From: Hevea brasiliensis | Lineage: Eukaryota > Streptophyta > Magnoliopsida > Malpighiales > Euphorbiaceae | Length of the DNA stretch: 64,000 bases | Direction: 5' to 3' | Assembly (NCBI RefSeq): GCF_030052815.1 | Contig: NC_079509.1 | Location: 49,248,762 to 49,312,761, forward strand | Shown here: positions 1-10,821 of the stretch, in pieces | How the letters are laid out: every line of letters starts with the position of its first letter | Numbering within the stretch: the stretch's first letter is position 1 | The notes under the pieces: model-generated | The model's input: only the letters and a program-made list of their open reading frames with translations | What the model was told of the DNA's origin: nothing | Databases searched by the model: none | Translations under genes and position numbers: made by a program

Positions 1-1343
1 TATATAGATAGACTCTAATTTCCATTCCTCCATAATGGCTTGGCACGAAGTGATAGGCTTCTAAATACCTTAACATTATCTAGTTTGAATGCCACATAAT
101 TTTTATATGTCAATTGTGAAACTGATTATAAATTCTTCTTCATACCTAGTAAATGGAGAACTTTATCTAACTGCACTTGATTAGGACTAAAGTGTGGCAC
201 AATCATAGTACTGCCAACATTTGTGATAGGCAGCTTCAAATTATCAACTATTATAACTACTCATCTTCCTTTATATTCAGACAGATTGCAGAGCTTCTTT
301 CTATCTCCCGTCATGTGGTTGGAGCATCCAAAGTTTATAATCAAATCTTTGTCGCAGTCAACTGCCTTGTCCTTGCAGGCGATGGGTGACACTTCCTATG
401 TCTCCTTAATTGTGTCACTGAATGTTGCACTTGCAAAGGATGCAAGAAAATCCCATTCCTCATCTCTCTTTTGTGTATTGGTTGCTAAATTTCCTTTAAC
501 ATATTGTTTCTTCAATCTATAATCTTGAGCGAAGTGACTAGGCTTACCTTAGTTGAAGCAACTTTTATCATGTTGTCTATAATTTCTTCGATGTTGACCT
601 CCTCTTTCAAGACTTCGTTGAGCTCCCCTTAATTGAGAGCTCCCTTGTTGTTGACCCTTCAACTGTTCTTGATTTTTCTTCAGCCTCCCACCAAGGTGAC
701 ACCCTTGTCTACCACTTCCTCTATTTCTAAACAAGATTTCTTCTTCTCTTTCAAAAGAAGTCCGCTTCTTTTCCTTGTCTAGCAGTTCCTGTGTGGCTAA
801 TAGATTTTTAAATTCTAATAATGATGGTTGGGTTGCCCAACCATATATTGCAGTGACGGTAGGATTAAACTCTTGTCACAAGCCATTAATAATAATTATT
901 TTCATTCTTACTTCACTAATTTTATCTAATTTAGAAAATTCATGGCAAAGAGACTTAATTTTTATAAAATACTCCCTTCCTGTTATCTCCTTTTACGAGG
1001 TAGACAAGAGCTCGTTCTCCAACAACTATAGATGAGCATCATTTCTCCTCATGAATAAAGCGACATAAGCGTCCCATCTCTCCTTAGGTGACTTTGCATC
1101 TTTGATGTGCTCAAGCAAGTCATCCTCCACAGAGTTTTTGAGTGCAAACATGGCCTTCCCCACTTTGACCATCCATGCTTATTTCTCCTTTTCGACAGTG
1201 GGTGGTGTTATCTCTGCTCCGTTGATAAGGCCCCACAAATTATGGCCTCGCAAATAAGATTGCATGAATGTGTGCTAATACTTATAATTGGCACCATTTA
1301 GCTTCTTACTGCTCCCCACAACACCTGCTGAATCTGCCATCAT
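1..1343 (-). pseudogene. Ty1/copia gag-protease remnant (copy K1)
   Basis: Read on the minus strand this is the 5' coding part of a copia polyprotein. A gag start (MADSAGVV) lies at about 1340, followed by gag-like text including SPKERWDAY near 1080. A degenerate CCHC zinc knuckle (CFN-stop-GKPSHFAQD) lies near 500-560. A protease-like motif (NFGCSNHMTGD, where copia normally has DSGCSNH) is at about 299-333, and the conserved LLGMKKNL..SVSQLT stretch is near 90-140. In-frame stops occur in gag, at the zinc knuckle and after NL, and the last zinc ligand Cys reads Tyr, so it is dead. The element continues off the left edge of the window. Its primer site and LTR follow at 1480-2107, which confirms orientation. 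The family call is firm; exact gag limits are not. Confidence 0.85.
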
Positions 1344-1479
1344 GACTTGATATAATCTCACTTATAATACCAAGTAAGCGTGGTTCTTGATGAACAAGCT
1401 TCACAGTCCCAGACTGTACATGAGCAGAACTTCGAGCAGCACCTCGAGCAATACTCTAATCAACGGTCCTAGACCGTTA

Positions 1480-1492
1480 GACTCTGATACCA
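1480..1492 (-). other. Primer-binding site of copia K1
   Basis: The minus strand reads TGGTATCAGAGTC, the usual complement of the 3' end of initiator tRNA-Met used by plant LTR elements. It lies between the gag start and the LTR, as expected. Confidence 0.8.
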
Positions 1493-1495
1493 AAT

Positions 1496-2107
1496 TATTA
1501 AAAAATTGAGAGCAAAAAGAAATAGGAAGCCCAAAACTAAAGTGGACTTGATTGAAAAAATAAAACTTTTCATTGAAAAGGACTAAAGTGATATTTTACA
1601 ACTCAAGCTCACACTTTAAACACCACGCTAGAGTATTTCTCACACCTCACTTCCACTCCTCACGTGCACACACTTTCACCACACCCAAAGGAAAAGCAGC
1701 CACACTCTTACTTAGATACATACTCACACACATGTATTTCTCACAACTCACTTTGTACTCTCTTCACTGGTACACACAACAGCGCACACACTCATATCTA
1801 TTTATAGGTAGTAATAGTCGGTGTTTAAAGCAATTCTGGATACAAATTGAGTAGGTCATGGAGAAGATTCATGAAGCTTGAATTGCAGTGATGATGCTTC
1901 TCCAACACACTTGATAATTCTGCAACCTTGTAGAAATTTTTAGAGAGAAAGAGAGAGAGAGAGGCAGTGATGGAGTCTTCAAATACAATCAAATTAATTG
2001 GTTGAATATTCTACATTTAAAATCAAATTAATTAATACCTTTTTTTTAATTAAGTCCATCAGTTTAAAAAAATTGCAATTCCCCCTATGCTTGTGACCCA
2101 TGCAACA
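1496..2107 (-). mobile_element. LTR of copia K1 (outer limit tentative)
   Basis: The LTR abuts the primer site at 1480-1492. A TATA-like CTATAAATAG on the minus strand at 1798-1807 would be the LTR promoter. The inner end reads TATTA where TGTTA is expected on the plus strand. The outer end is uncertain: I place it at a TGCAACA near 2107, but no second LTR is in the window to prove it. A GA-rich run lies at about 1944-1964. Confidence 0.55.
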
Positions 2108-2148
2108 ACCTTCACCTCTAATTATTTATATACTATATCTGATTGTAG

Positions 2149-2805
2149 AAAGTGAAGGAAGTTGTTCTTCCACAACAAATAGAAGAAAAGAATAAAAAAG
2201 GGAAGAGTCCAAGATACATATTTATAGAGCAACACACGGAAATGAGGAAAGATGGAGAAGAATGGATGAGAAATACTGCACATTCATGCATGGTTGTTGC
2301 TACACTCATTGCCACTGTGGTTTTTGCAGCAGCTTTTACTGTACCGGGTGGCAATGGACAGGTTAATGGCATTCCTATTTTAGTCAACCAGAATTGGTTC
2401 AAAATTTTTGCCATATCAGATGCAATATCGTTAATATCCTCAGCTTCTTCGATATTATCTTTCCTATCCATTCTTGCTTCTCGATACTCAGTAGATGATT
2501 TTCGCATTTCATTGCCTACAAAATTGACTTTCGGACTCTTTTTCCTTTTCATAGCAATATTAACTATGATGGTAGCCTTTGTTGCAACATTTTTTATTAT
2601 CTTCAAACATGGATTGTCCCGATTCGCTTTTCCTATTGCTGGAATTGCTGTTTTTCCAGTCCTTTTGTTCCTTTTCCTACACTTTGGTCTCTTTCTCGAA
2701 GTGATTTGTTCAACCTATATGTTCTTCATGCTTTTCAGGCGCAACAAAAATACTCTATTTTCTAGGAGGCCCTCAAAGCATGCTGAAATTAGAAAATCTG
2801 CTTAA
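2149..2805 (+). CDS. Last exon of an ankyrin-repeat/PGG-domain membrane protein (copy A)
   Basis: The exon encodes a PGG domain (Pfam PF13962), the C-terminal membrane module of plant ACD6/ITN1-type ankyrin proteins, which act at membranes in stress and defence signalling. Numbering from the codon at 2152, the linker KGKSPRYIFIEQH spans about 16-28, the signature AHSCMVVATLIATVVFAAAF lies at 43-62, and PGG is at 65-67. Four hydrophobic segments sit near 44-64, 86-110, 124-151 and 158-190, and the tail is basic. There is no ATG at the front: the frame opens at a TTGTAG splice acceptor (AG 2147-2148), so this is a terminal exon. The ankyrin exons are missing; they may lie left of the window beyond the copia insertion, or be lost. 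Recognition of the domain is firm; whether the gene functions is unknown. Confidence 0.8.
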   Translation, partial: KVKEVVLPQQIEEKNKKGKSPRYIFIEQHTEMRKDGEEWMRNTAHSCMVVATLIATVVFAAAFTVPGGNGQVNGIPILVNQNWFKIFAISDAISLISSASSILSFLSILASRYSVDDFRISLPTKLTFGLFFLFIAILTMMVAFVATFFIIFKHGLSRFAFPIAGIAVFPVLLFLFLHFGLFLEVICSTYMFFMLFRRNKNTLFSRRPSKHAEIRKSA

Positions 2806-3078
2806 ATTAAGCAATCCCTCCCCTTCCTGTGCAAGAGGTTTTTTTTTTTTTTATTTGTGTTTTTTTGTTTCCTAATAACTTTCAGATTTGTGTGTATGGT
2901 TTGTTGATAGATTTCAAGTGAATAAACCCTCAGATCTGTCCATGTTGGTAGATCCTGTGTGTATGGTTTGCTTTTTTTTTTTTTGATGGAGTTATTTTTA
3001 TGTTTTTGTTGTTGAGTTATTTTTTTTTTTAGAAAATAGTGCTGTATAGAGAGACCTAGATTTGGAAGTTATTTGATG
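2806..3078 (+). other. 3' flank of the PGG exon
   Basis: T-rich, non-coding sequence with several poly-T runs follows the stop codon and is shared with copy A' (13089-13359). It is probably 3' UTR and flank. No clear polyadenylation signal was singled out. Confidence 0.5.
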
Positions 3079-3746
3079 TGGTTCGGCCAGTTTTGATACC
3101 TGAATTTGTGCAAGCTATTTGACTTGGTTCTGGCCATTTCTGGGTTTTGGTGTCTTCATAAGAATTGTAGTTCTATGTCTTATTGCACTCGGGGTAAAAT
3201 TTCAGGTCATTCTAAGTTGTATAGACCAAGATATGGTCAATTTACTAAAGCTGGACAGATTGCACCTTTAGTGCAAAATTTGGTCAGTTTTAGTTCTGGC
3301 AGTTTTGGTACCCGAATTTTTGCAAGCTATTTGACTTAGTTCTAGCCATTTCTGGGCTTTGGTGTCTTCATAAGAATTGTAGATCTATGTCTAAACTAAC
3401 CATGGTAAAAATTTCAGGTCAATTGGACCTGTTTTGAGTGAGTTATGGTCATCCCAATGACTACTATTCATACGGTCAAAAATCTGGGTTGCAAGGTTGC
3501 TATTCCAGATTTGGTCATTTTTAAGGTCAGTTTCTAGGCAGAATTTTGGCAACATTTCTACATGAAAGTTGGCCTATTTGGTGTCTAGTTTCACCTCCCA
3601 TTGGCCTCATACCAATTGGGTTCATAGTTTGGCACTTATGGCCTAATTTAGGTACTGCCTTCAATACACAACCTGCACAAAGTACATACATTTCCAATTT
3701 GATATTCCTTCTCCTCCTCACTACTTCAATAGTCAATCAACAACAC

Positions 3747-3789
<43 letters not shown>

Positions 3790-5184
3790 ACACAATTCCA
3801 GCAACACTTTTGGGTAGAATATTCAAGTGCTCAATGCACACAATTCACCATTAAGTTCAACATTCACTTCCACCAAAATTCAACATATCTCAATGTCAAT
3901 ATTACACATACACTTCAACATAATCATACTTCAATATCACTTATACTTGCTGCCCACAATTTAACATTAGCATATTTCATTAATAACTACATGTTCACAC
4001 ACAAATTCATGGTTTAATAGGCTACCAAACATGGCAGTTTGCCCAAAGCATTAAGGTTCCATTACACACCCTTAATTCAAGCACTACATACACATACTTA
4101 GATTTTAACTTACTACTTCCTCCATTTAAGTTATTCAACCTTAATTTCCATCCATTATAGGTAAGAAAAACTCAACTACAATAAACTTTCATGGCTGTCC
4201 AAAATTGAATATATCAATAACTCATCGAATCCTTCAAATTTCTTCAACATCCAACTCATCTCAACCTTAATACAAACTTTAATGAAGCAAGGGATGAAAA
4301 GCTAGCACTAACCTTTTTTGAGTTTCACCAAAACTTCATCAAATCCTCTTCTTTTTGCTTCCAACGTACTGCCCAAGGTGTGTGTGCAAACTTTGATGAA
4401 GAAACTAAGTAGAAATGGTGGCTTGATCATGCACCCATGGAGGTTGCATGTGGGGCGTCCATGGTGATTTCCATGGTGAACTCCATTTCTCTTGGCTGGT
4501 TATTTCTCAAGGTGGAAGATGATGGTTCTGCTGTCCCAAAGGAATATTTAAGTGTCCCAAATTAAGAGTTGGTGGAGCACTAACTTGGATTTTAATGTTT
4601 AATTAGTTAAAGTTTCCTTGTTTGCACATTTGGCTCCATTCTTTTACTATTTACATATTGTGTCACAATTTAATTTTTCATGACATTTCTAAAGTGTAAT
4701 ATCATTTATTTTTAATGGACATTGAGGTCAAAAGGCAACCCTAGGTGTTAAATGACCCAAATACCCTACTTCGGGTTATATTCTTGATTTTTCGGTAACA
4801 CTGATTTTTGTCTGTTTCTCGATTTTTCGTTTTTCTTTGTACTAATTTATTAATTTTTCTTTGATATTTCTAGTATTAATTACATTTCAATAAACCTTTA
4901 TCTATGTCTCAAAATTAAATTCCGAGGGTTCCCCGCGGTCTTGGGGTCGGCAACGGCCTTCCCTGTGCGGTCACCCATCACTGTGGTGCCGGCTCGTTTA
5001 ACTTAGCTTCATTTTCTCTCTTTCATTTGTCTTTGATTTTTCTTGCATTTTTTTCTTATTTATTTCATCATTATATGTCTGTTCATTATCACCGAAGTAT
5101 AGTTCCAGACATTTTGACTTTCCGGGGCAGACATTAGCCGTCGGAACAGTAGAATGTACGGACTACGAAAATGAGGATGTTACA
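3079..5184 (-). mobile_element. 3' LTR of G3, truncated
   Basis: Matches 8364-10820 (without the Cassandra insert) closely along its whole length. The start TGTAACATCC on the minus strand is at 5184. The other end is cut off at GGTTCGG, where it joins the flank of PGG copy A. The corresponding sequence of the other LTR (6202-8363) is absent here. No coding content. Confidence 0.85.
3750..3786. repeat. (AT)n microsatellite in G3 LTR
   Basis: An uninterrupted AT array of about 37 bp. The sister LTR has only a very short AT run at the same place (about 9031-9041), so the array expanded after insertion. Confidence 0.9.
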
Positions 5185-6184
5185 ACTCTTCCCCTCTAAA
5201 AAGGAATTTCGTCCTTGAAATTCATCGGATTCAAACAACTAAGCTTATCGTTATCTCATAATTTTATTCACTTTTCCATCATTGTTTTCCTCTGCCTTTA
5301 GTATTCCTACTCATAAAAGTCTATTATTCATTAGTTTCTTAATCTTTCATACTAGGATTCTTTACCAGTCTTCAGTCTCTTTTACCAATTCCAACTCTGT
5401 TAAATTACCCTTTGTCTAGGTATTCTGCATTTATCTCATACAAGACCTTATACCTTGGTATCTTCATGCTTATTTAATAAATATCACTATACACAAACTC
5501 CATCAATGGAAGGTATCTATTCTTGCTTTCGGAGAGAGCATCAATACAATTTCTAAATGTATTCTCAAATACCTACATCATTCCTTCCTGTCCAAAATAT
5601 TAAAATACTGATAAGACTGCATATCGATGTCCAGATATCTTCATCCTCTAGGTGTTTTTTCTAATTTATAGCCATACTGAATTCTCTAAGCTCATAGCAA
5701 GTTTTGTGGTAATGGTAGTCCACATTAGTGTAACCGAGTCACTGACTCTAGCTACCTTAGAAGTGTAGTCTTTCGATAGGCTAGTTCTGAAGTTTTAAAT
5801 TTATGACTAGAATTTTCACATTTATTTCCCGTAATAGTACTCTATTCGGGTGTAACTGTATCAAATTATAGATTACTTACAAATATTCTTAGTTTATTGT
5901 TCCACGAGGAAGCACGGAGCTCTACACAATAATCCCATATCGGTACTGTAATCTGCAGCTTACAATACAAACATTGAGAATATTACATAGCTACTACGTT
6001 ATAACCTCATGAACTAGGTTTTCTACTTCTTTTTCTAACGCCGTTTGCGACTCTGAGTCCATATCTTAACTTTGAATACTCAAAAGTAAACAGATCTGCA
6101 TAGTGTTACCTCGACTCTTATGAATTCAATGCATGTATGCACACTATCTTTCCACTTATCTTTGCCTAGGAACGCCTAAACCAT
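5185..6184 (-). mobile_element. Non-coding interior of G3
   Basis: About 1 kb between primer site and purine tract with no useful open frame. Several stretches match, in reverse, the interior of G2 between about 43190 and 43520, for example around GCTGCAGATTACAGTA and TATTGT.TAGAGCT. The match without coding capacity in either element suggests a shared non-coding interior. Confidence 0.65.
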
Positions 6185-6196
6185 GCTCTGATACCA
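6185..6196 (-). other. Primer-binding site of G3
   Basis: The minus strand reads TGGTATCAGAGC, complementary to initiator tRNA-Met, five bases inside the LTR end at 6202. Confidence 0.9.
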
Positions 6197-7689
6197 CTAA
6201 ATGTAACACCCCTCACCCGTCTACAGTGCAGCCGAGCAAGGTATGTCACACGGAGTGCCGAAGCACCTGATCTTATCTGATTTCATTATAGTTCTAGATT
6301 TACTTGTTCAAAAACTTTATTTGAGGTTTAGGCTATTTTTACTGTTTATCAAAATTTGACTAATTTGGAAAATTTCAAAAAATTTAATGACAATCCAGCA
6401 GAGTGCCGGTTGTAATTTGGACTAACAGTTCTTCTAAACCTGCCAAAAACAATTCACAACATATTCAAATTCATAGCTCAATTTACCACAATAATATCTC
6501 ATCAGTTTCTCAAAATTTCTTAAACTCAATCTCATTCAGAATCATTATGATTAGACAATCAATTCAGATATCAGAATTCTTACATTTCATTAACTTGTAT
6601 AATTTTTCCAATTAAGTACATAAATTTGTCAAGTATAGGATATACAAATGAAATTACAATATACTTAGAATGAACAAAATACATAACATGTGTAATTATG
6701 AGCCCTATCTACATGCATTGCTGAGGAGGTGACAACCTTGTACTCTTCTGACACTTCTGCAGATCTGGACTCCAAAAATCTCAGTCGACAGTCTACTGGT
6801 TTTACCTTCAGTACCTGCGCGAGGAAGCAATTCCATCGCGCTAAGCATTTCTGCTTAGTGGTGCAATAGTATAACAAGAAATAATATATACAATTAAAGA
6901 AAGAAATAAATCATAATTCGGATACTCAAGAATCAATTTAATTTAGTATGGTATTTCTAGTATGAACGATCTTATATACTCGTTTGTTCCTCTTTGGAAG
7001 TGCTTAGTTTATAACTTTTCAGTAATACTACCCAGTATATAAATTATTCTAACTGTATTATATTTCAAGTCTCTACGGTTCTGCAATTTATGTTTTTGTT
7101 ATGTTTCTTTTGCTAATCTCTTTTACTCAATCATTCAATACTTAATTTAATTGTACTGAAATTTCATTATACTTAACTTAACTTAGCTTCCTGAATTGAA
7201 TAATGTTTTAAATAACTGCCCATATAGCCTATACACTGACCAGACTGGATAAACGGATATACTAGCACTGGGTACCTAGTACCTCGGGCCGTCACACCAT
7301 CGGTCACAAAGTATCTCCTGGTGTGCAAACAGTGTGGCTAAAAAGCCATATAATCAATCAGGCATTAAGCCGAGTATAATAACACAAACTGTATAGCCAC
7401 AGGCTATTAAAATCATAGTATGGCATAATAAGCCATAAAACACAGTATGACGTAAAGTCATTTACAGAACAGCTGTCAGAATCCTATTGGCATGCCAACC
7501 TATCCAAACTAATCAACTACGCAAACTAGGGCATATTACAAGATTAAATATTTATTTTTTTATTTTCAGGGTTTACTGGTCATTACACAATTCACTGGTC
7601 AATGAAAATATTGACCTTTTTATACATCATAGATAAGTTGATTCTAGTATCAACATGTCACAATTTGCATTTCAATATGCTACCAATAT

Positions 7690-8780
7690 AGTGCAATTTA
7701 CCATTTTTACAAGTTGGCATTCATTGCCAAATTGCTTCAAGCATCATTGTATGTAAATGTCAAATTCTCAATTTTTTGTGTGCTAGATTGGTCTAGCTTA
7801 AAGTCCTATTTCCCTTGGTTTTTAGCTTTTGGTCAAAGAAGCAAAATTGTAGCTCTATGTCTTATTGCACTCGGGGCAAAATTTCAGGTCATTACGAGTT
7901 GTATAGACCAAGATATGGTCAATTTACTAAAGCTGGACAGATTGCACCTTTGGTACAAAATTTGGTCAATTTCTCAATTTTTGTGTGCTAGATTTGTCTA
8001 GCTTAAAGTCCTATTTCTCTTGGTACTATTCCCTTCAATTCATTTCATTAGTCAACCTATAATGTTGACCCTTGATGCACTTTACGTGAGTCAATTCTAA
8101 TGTTACCAATTTCATTTCCAAGTGTATTGCATTTTATTGTAATTTACCGGATTTCGGTGTACTATTTTGACCTAGCCGGACGACCTAGTTCCCTTGGTTT
8201 TTGGATTTCGGTCCAAACTACAAACTTGTAGGTCTATGTCTTATTGCACGCGGGGCAAAATTTCAGGTCATTCTGAGTTGTGTAGACCAAGATATGGTCA
8301 ATTTACCAATGCTGGACAGAATGCACTAAAATAGTAGGCTTAGGTCATTTTTAGGTCACTTTTGGTTCGGCCAGTTTTGGTACCTGAACTTGTGCAAGCT
8401 ATTTGGCTTGGTTCTGGCTTCTGGGTTTTGGTGTCTTCATAAGAATTGTAGCTCTATGTCTTATTACACTCGGTGCAAAATTTCAGGTCATTCTAAGTTG
8501 TATAGACCAAGATATGGTCAATTTACTAAAGCTGGACAGATTGCACCTTTAGTGCAAAATTTGGTCAGTTTTAGTTCTGGCAGTTTTGGTACCCGAATTT
8601 GTGCAAGCTATTTGACTTAGTTCTGGCCATTTCTGGGCTTTAGTGTCTTCATAAGAATTGTAGATCTATGTCTAAACTAACCATGTTAAAAATTTCAGGT
8701 CAATTGGACCTGTTTTGAGTGAGTTATGGTCATCCCAAGGACTACTGTTCATATGGTCAAAAATCTAGGTTGCAAGGTTG
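7690..8780. repeat. Degenerate internal repeats in G3 LTR
   Basis: A motif beginning near TCTATGTCTTATTGCACTCG and running through AAAATTTCAGGTCA to AAGATATGGTCAATTTAC recurs near 7856, 8237 and 8456, with a more distant copy near 8666. Spacing is about 210-380 bp. Truncated LTR 3079-5184 keeps the last two copies. The repeats make the LTR long. Confidence 0.75.
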
Positions 8781-9829
8781 CTATTCCGGATTTGGTCATT
8801 TTTAAGGTCAGTTTCTAGGCAGAATTTTGGCAACATTTTTACATGAAAGTTGGCCTATTTGGTGTCTAGTTTCACCTCCCATTGGCCTCATACCAATTGG
8901 GTTCATAGTTTGACACTTATGGCCTAATTTAGGTACTGCCTTCAATACACAACCTGCACAAAGCACATACACTTCCAATTTGATATTCCTTCTCCTCCTC
9001 ACTACTTCAATATTCAATCAATAACACTTCTATATATATATTGTACACAATTCTAGAAACACTTTTGGTCAGAATATTCAAGTGCTCTATGCACACAATT
9101 CACCATTAAGTTCAACATTCACTTCCACCAAAATTCAACATATCTCAATGTCAATATTACACATACACTTCAACATAATCATACTTCAATATCACTTACA
9201 CTTGCTGCCCACAATTTAACATTAGCATATTTCATTAATAACTACATGTTCACACACAAATTCATGGTTTAATAGGCTGCCAAACATGGCAGTTTGCCCA
9301 AAGCATTAAGGTTCCATTACACACCCTTAATTCAAGCACTACATGCACATACTTAGATTTTAACTTACTACTTCCTCCATTTAAGTTATTCAACCTTAAT
9401 TTCCATCCATTATAGGTAAGAAAAACTCAACTACAATAAACTTTCATGGCTGTCCAAAATTGAATATATCAATAACTCATCGAATCCTTCAAATTTCTTC
9501 ACCATCCAACTCATCTCAACCTTAATACAAACTTTAATGAAGCAAGGGATGAAAAACTAGCACTAACCTTTTTTGAGCTTCACCAAAACTTCATCAAATC
9601 CTCTTCTTTTTGCTTCCAACATACTGCCCAAGGTGTGTGTGCAAGCTTTGATGAAGAAACTAAGTAGAAATGGTGGCTTGATCATGCACCCATGGAGGTT
9701 GCTTGTGGGGCGTCCATGGTGATTTCCATGGTGAACTCCATTTCTCTTGGCTGGTTATTTCTCAAGGTGGAAGATGATGGTTCTGCTGTCCCAAAGGAAT
9801 ATTTAAGTGTCCCAAATTAAGAGTTAGTG

Positions 9830-10206
9830 TGTAACGATTGGGAACCATCCACTAGAGGAATTGTCCGCTTTGGCCATAAGCCTCACGGTTTTGTCCCATA
9901 GGTGGAATGGAGAACTTCCCAGGAGGTCACCCATCCTAGGATTTCTCTCAAACGAGCACGTTTAACCCTGGAGTTCTTCCAACTCTCCAGGCCATTCCAC
10001 CAAAAGGCGCCTCTAGTAATTAGTTCCCCCATTTTATATATCATTACTTTTTGAGCCCAAGACCATCTCCATGTTTTGCCGATGTGGGATTTGCCTAGGG
10101 TGTTACAATCCACCCCCCTTAGTCACTAGGGGTTACAAACCATCAACTTATAAACCCAGCATCTCTCCCGTGTTTTGCCGATGTGGGATTTGCCTAGGGT
10201 GTTACA
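9830..10206 (-). mobile_element. Cassandra TRIM, internally deleted
   Basis: The 377-bp element is flanked by a perfect 5-bp duplication TAGTG (9825-9829 and 10207-10211) and is absent from the sister LTR at about 4574. Ends are TGTAACACCC and ATCGTTACA on the minus strand. A full LTR occupies 10107-9830 and carries the 5S rRNA-like domain that defines Cassandra elements. Ahead of it (10206-10108) is a second copy of the first roughly 35 bp of the LTR, then a short spacer ending in the purine tract AAGGGGGGTGGAT directly before the full LTR. So this is a 5' LTR start fused to the 3' end of the interior, with the primer site and most of the 5' LTR deleted. Confidence 0.88.
9901..10001 (-). ncRNA. 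5S rRNA-like domain inside Cassandra LTR
   Basis: On the minus strand the stretch AGGATGGGTGACCTCCTGGG is identical to the box C region of plant 5S rRNA, and GTTAAACGTGCTCG resembles its box A region. The ends GGTGGAATGG and CCATTCCACC can pair perfectly, like helix I of 5S rRNA but with a different sequence. It is about 101 nt, against about 120 in true 5S rRNA. In known Cassandra elements this domain provides an RNA polymerase III promoter. It is not a ribosomal gene. Confidence 0.85.
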
Positions 10207-10821
10207 TAGTGGAGCACTAACTTGGATTTTAATGTTTAATTAGTTAAAGTTTCCTTATTTGCTCATTTGGCTCCATTCTTTTACTATTTACATATTGTAT
10301 CACAATTTAATTTTTCATGACATTTTTAAAGTGTAATATCATTTATTTTTAATGGGCATTGAGGTCAAAAGGCAACCCTAGGTGTCAAATGACCCAAATA
10401 CCCTACTTCGGGTTATATTCCCGATTTTTCGGTAACACCGATTTTTGTCTGTTTCTCGATTTTTCGTTTTTCTTTGTACTAATTTATTAATTTTTCTTTG
10501 ATATTTCTAATGTCAATTACATTTCAATAAACCTTTATCTATGTCTCAAAATTAAATTCCAAGGGTTCCCCGCGGTCCTGGGGTCGGCAACGGCCTTCCC
10601 TGTGCGGTCACCCATCGCTGTGGTGCCGGCTCGTTTAACTTAGCTTCATTTTCTCTCTTTCATTTGTCTTTGATTTTTCTTGCATTTTCTTCTTATTTAT
10701 TTCATCATTATATGTCTGTTCATTATCACCGAAGTGTAGTTCCAGACATTCAGACTTTTCGGGGCAGACATTAGCCGTCGGAACAGTAGAATGTACGGAC
10801 TACGAAAATGAGGATGTTACG

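Larger units (their letters stand above)
538..3080. repeat. Duplicated unit, copy A (copia remnant plus PGG exon)
   Basis: This block matches 10822-13359 in the same orientation almost base for base, including the copia gag, LTR, exon, 3' flank and poly-T runs. Copy A continues leftwards into further copia sequence. Copy A' starts abruptly at the end of a gypsy LTR. On the right, copy A stops at GATGTG (3075-3080) where it meets LTR sequence, whereas A' continues into unique DNA. Confidence 0.9.
3079..10820 (-). mobile_element. Ty3/gypsy element G3, non-autonomous, long LTRs
   Basis: Minus-strand order is 5' LTR (10820-6202), primer site (6196-6185), about 1 kb interior, purine tract (5198-5185), and 3' LTR (5184-3079, truncated). 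The segment just before the 3' LTR, reading GGACGAAATTCC on the minus strand, is the usual tail of plant gypsy polyproteins. LTR ends are TGTAACATCC and GGTGTTACA. No reverse transcriptase or integrase reading frame is left. LTR, primer-site vicinity and interior all resemble element G2 (38124-48224), so both belong to one family, probably Tekay-like judging from the gag/protease remnant in G2. No target duplication is visible because the left end is deleted. Confidence 0.85.
6202..10820 (-). mobile_element. 5' LTR of G3, about 4.2 kb plus a Cassandra insert
   Basis: The plus strand starts TGTAACACCCC at 6202 and ends GGATGTTAC at 10820, where the final A of the terminus is missing. Excluding the 377-bp Cassandra insert it is about 4.2 kb, very long even for plant gypsy LTRs. 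It is non-coding; the small open frames in it are chance. Internal degenerate repeats occupy 7690-8780. Its right end abuts PGG copy A'. Confidence 0.85.

Noticed and set aside
1480..1492. tRNA genes at the TGGTATCAGAGC sites (also near 6185, 41918 and 50340)
   Set aside because: These are only 12-13 base complements of the tRNA-Met 3' end and serve as primer sites; no cloverleaf around them.
2133..2606. 157-codon minus-strand frame opposite the PGG exon (and 12416-12889)
   Set aside because: It lies entirely antisense to a clear domain-bearing exon and has no family resemblance; a shadow frame.
9901..10001. A genuine 5S ribosomal RNA gene
   Set aside because: Only part matches, the length is about 101 rather than 120, and it lies inside an LTR-like element with TSDs; Cassandra explains it.
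9883..10113. 76-codon minus-strand frame in the Cassandra element
   Set aside because: Cassandra elements are non-coding; the frame covers the 5S-like domain and is chance.
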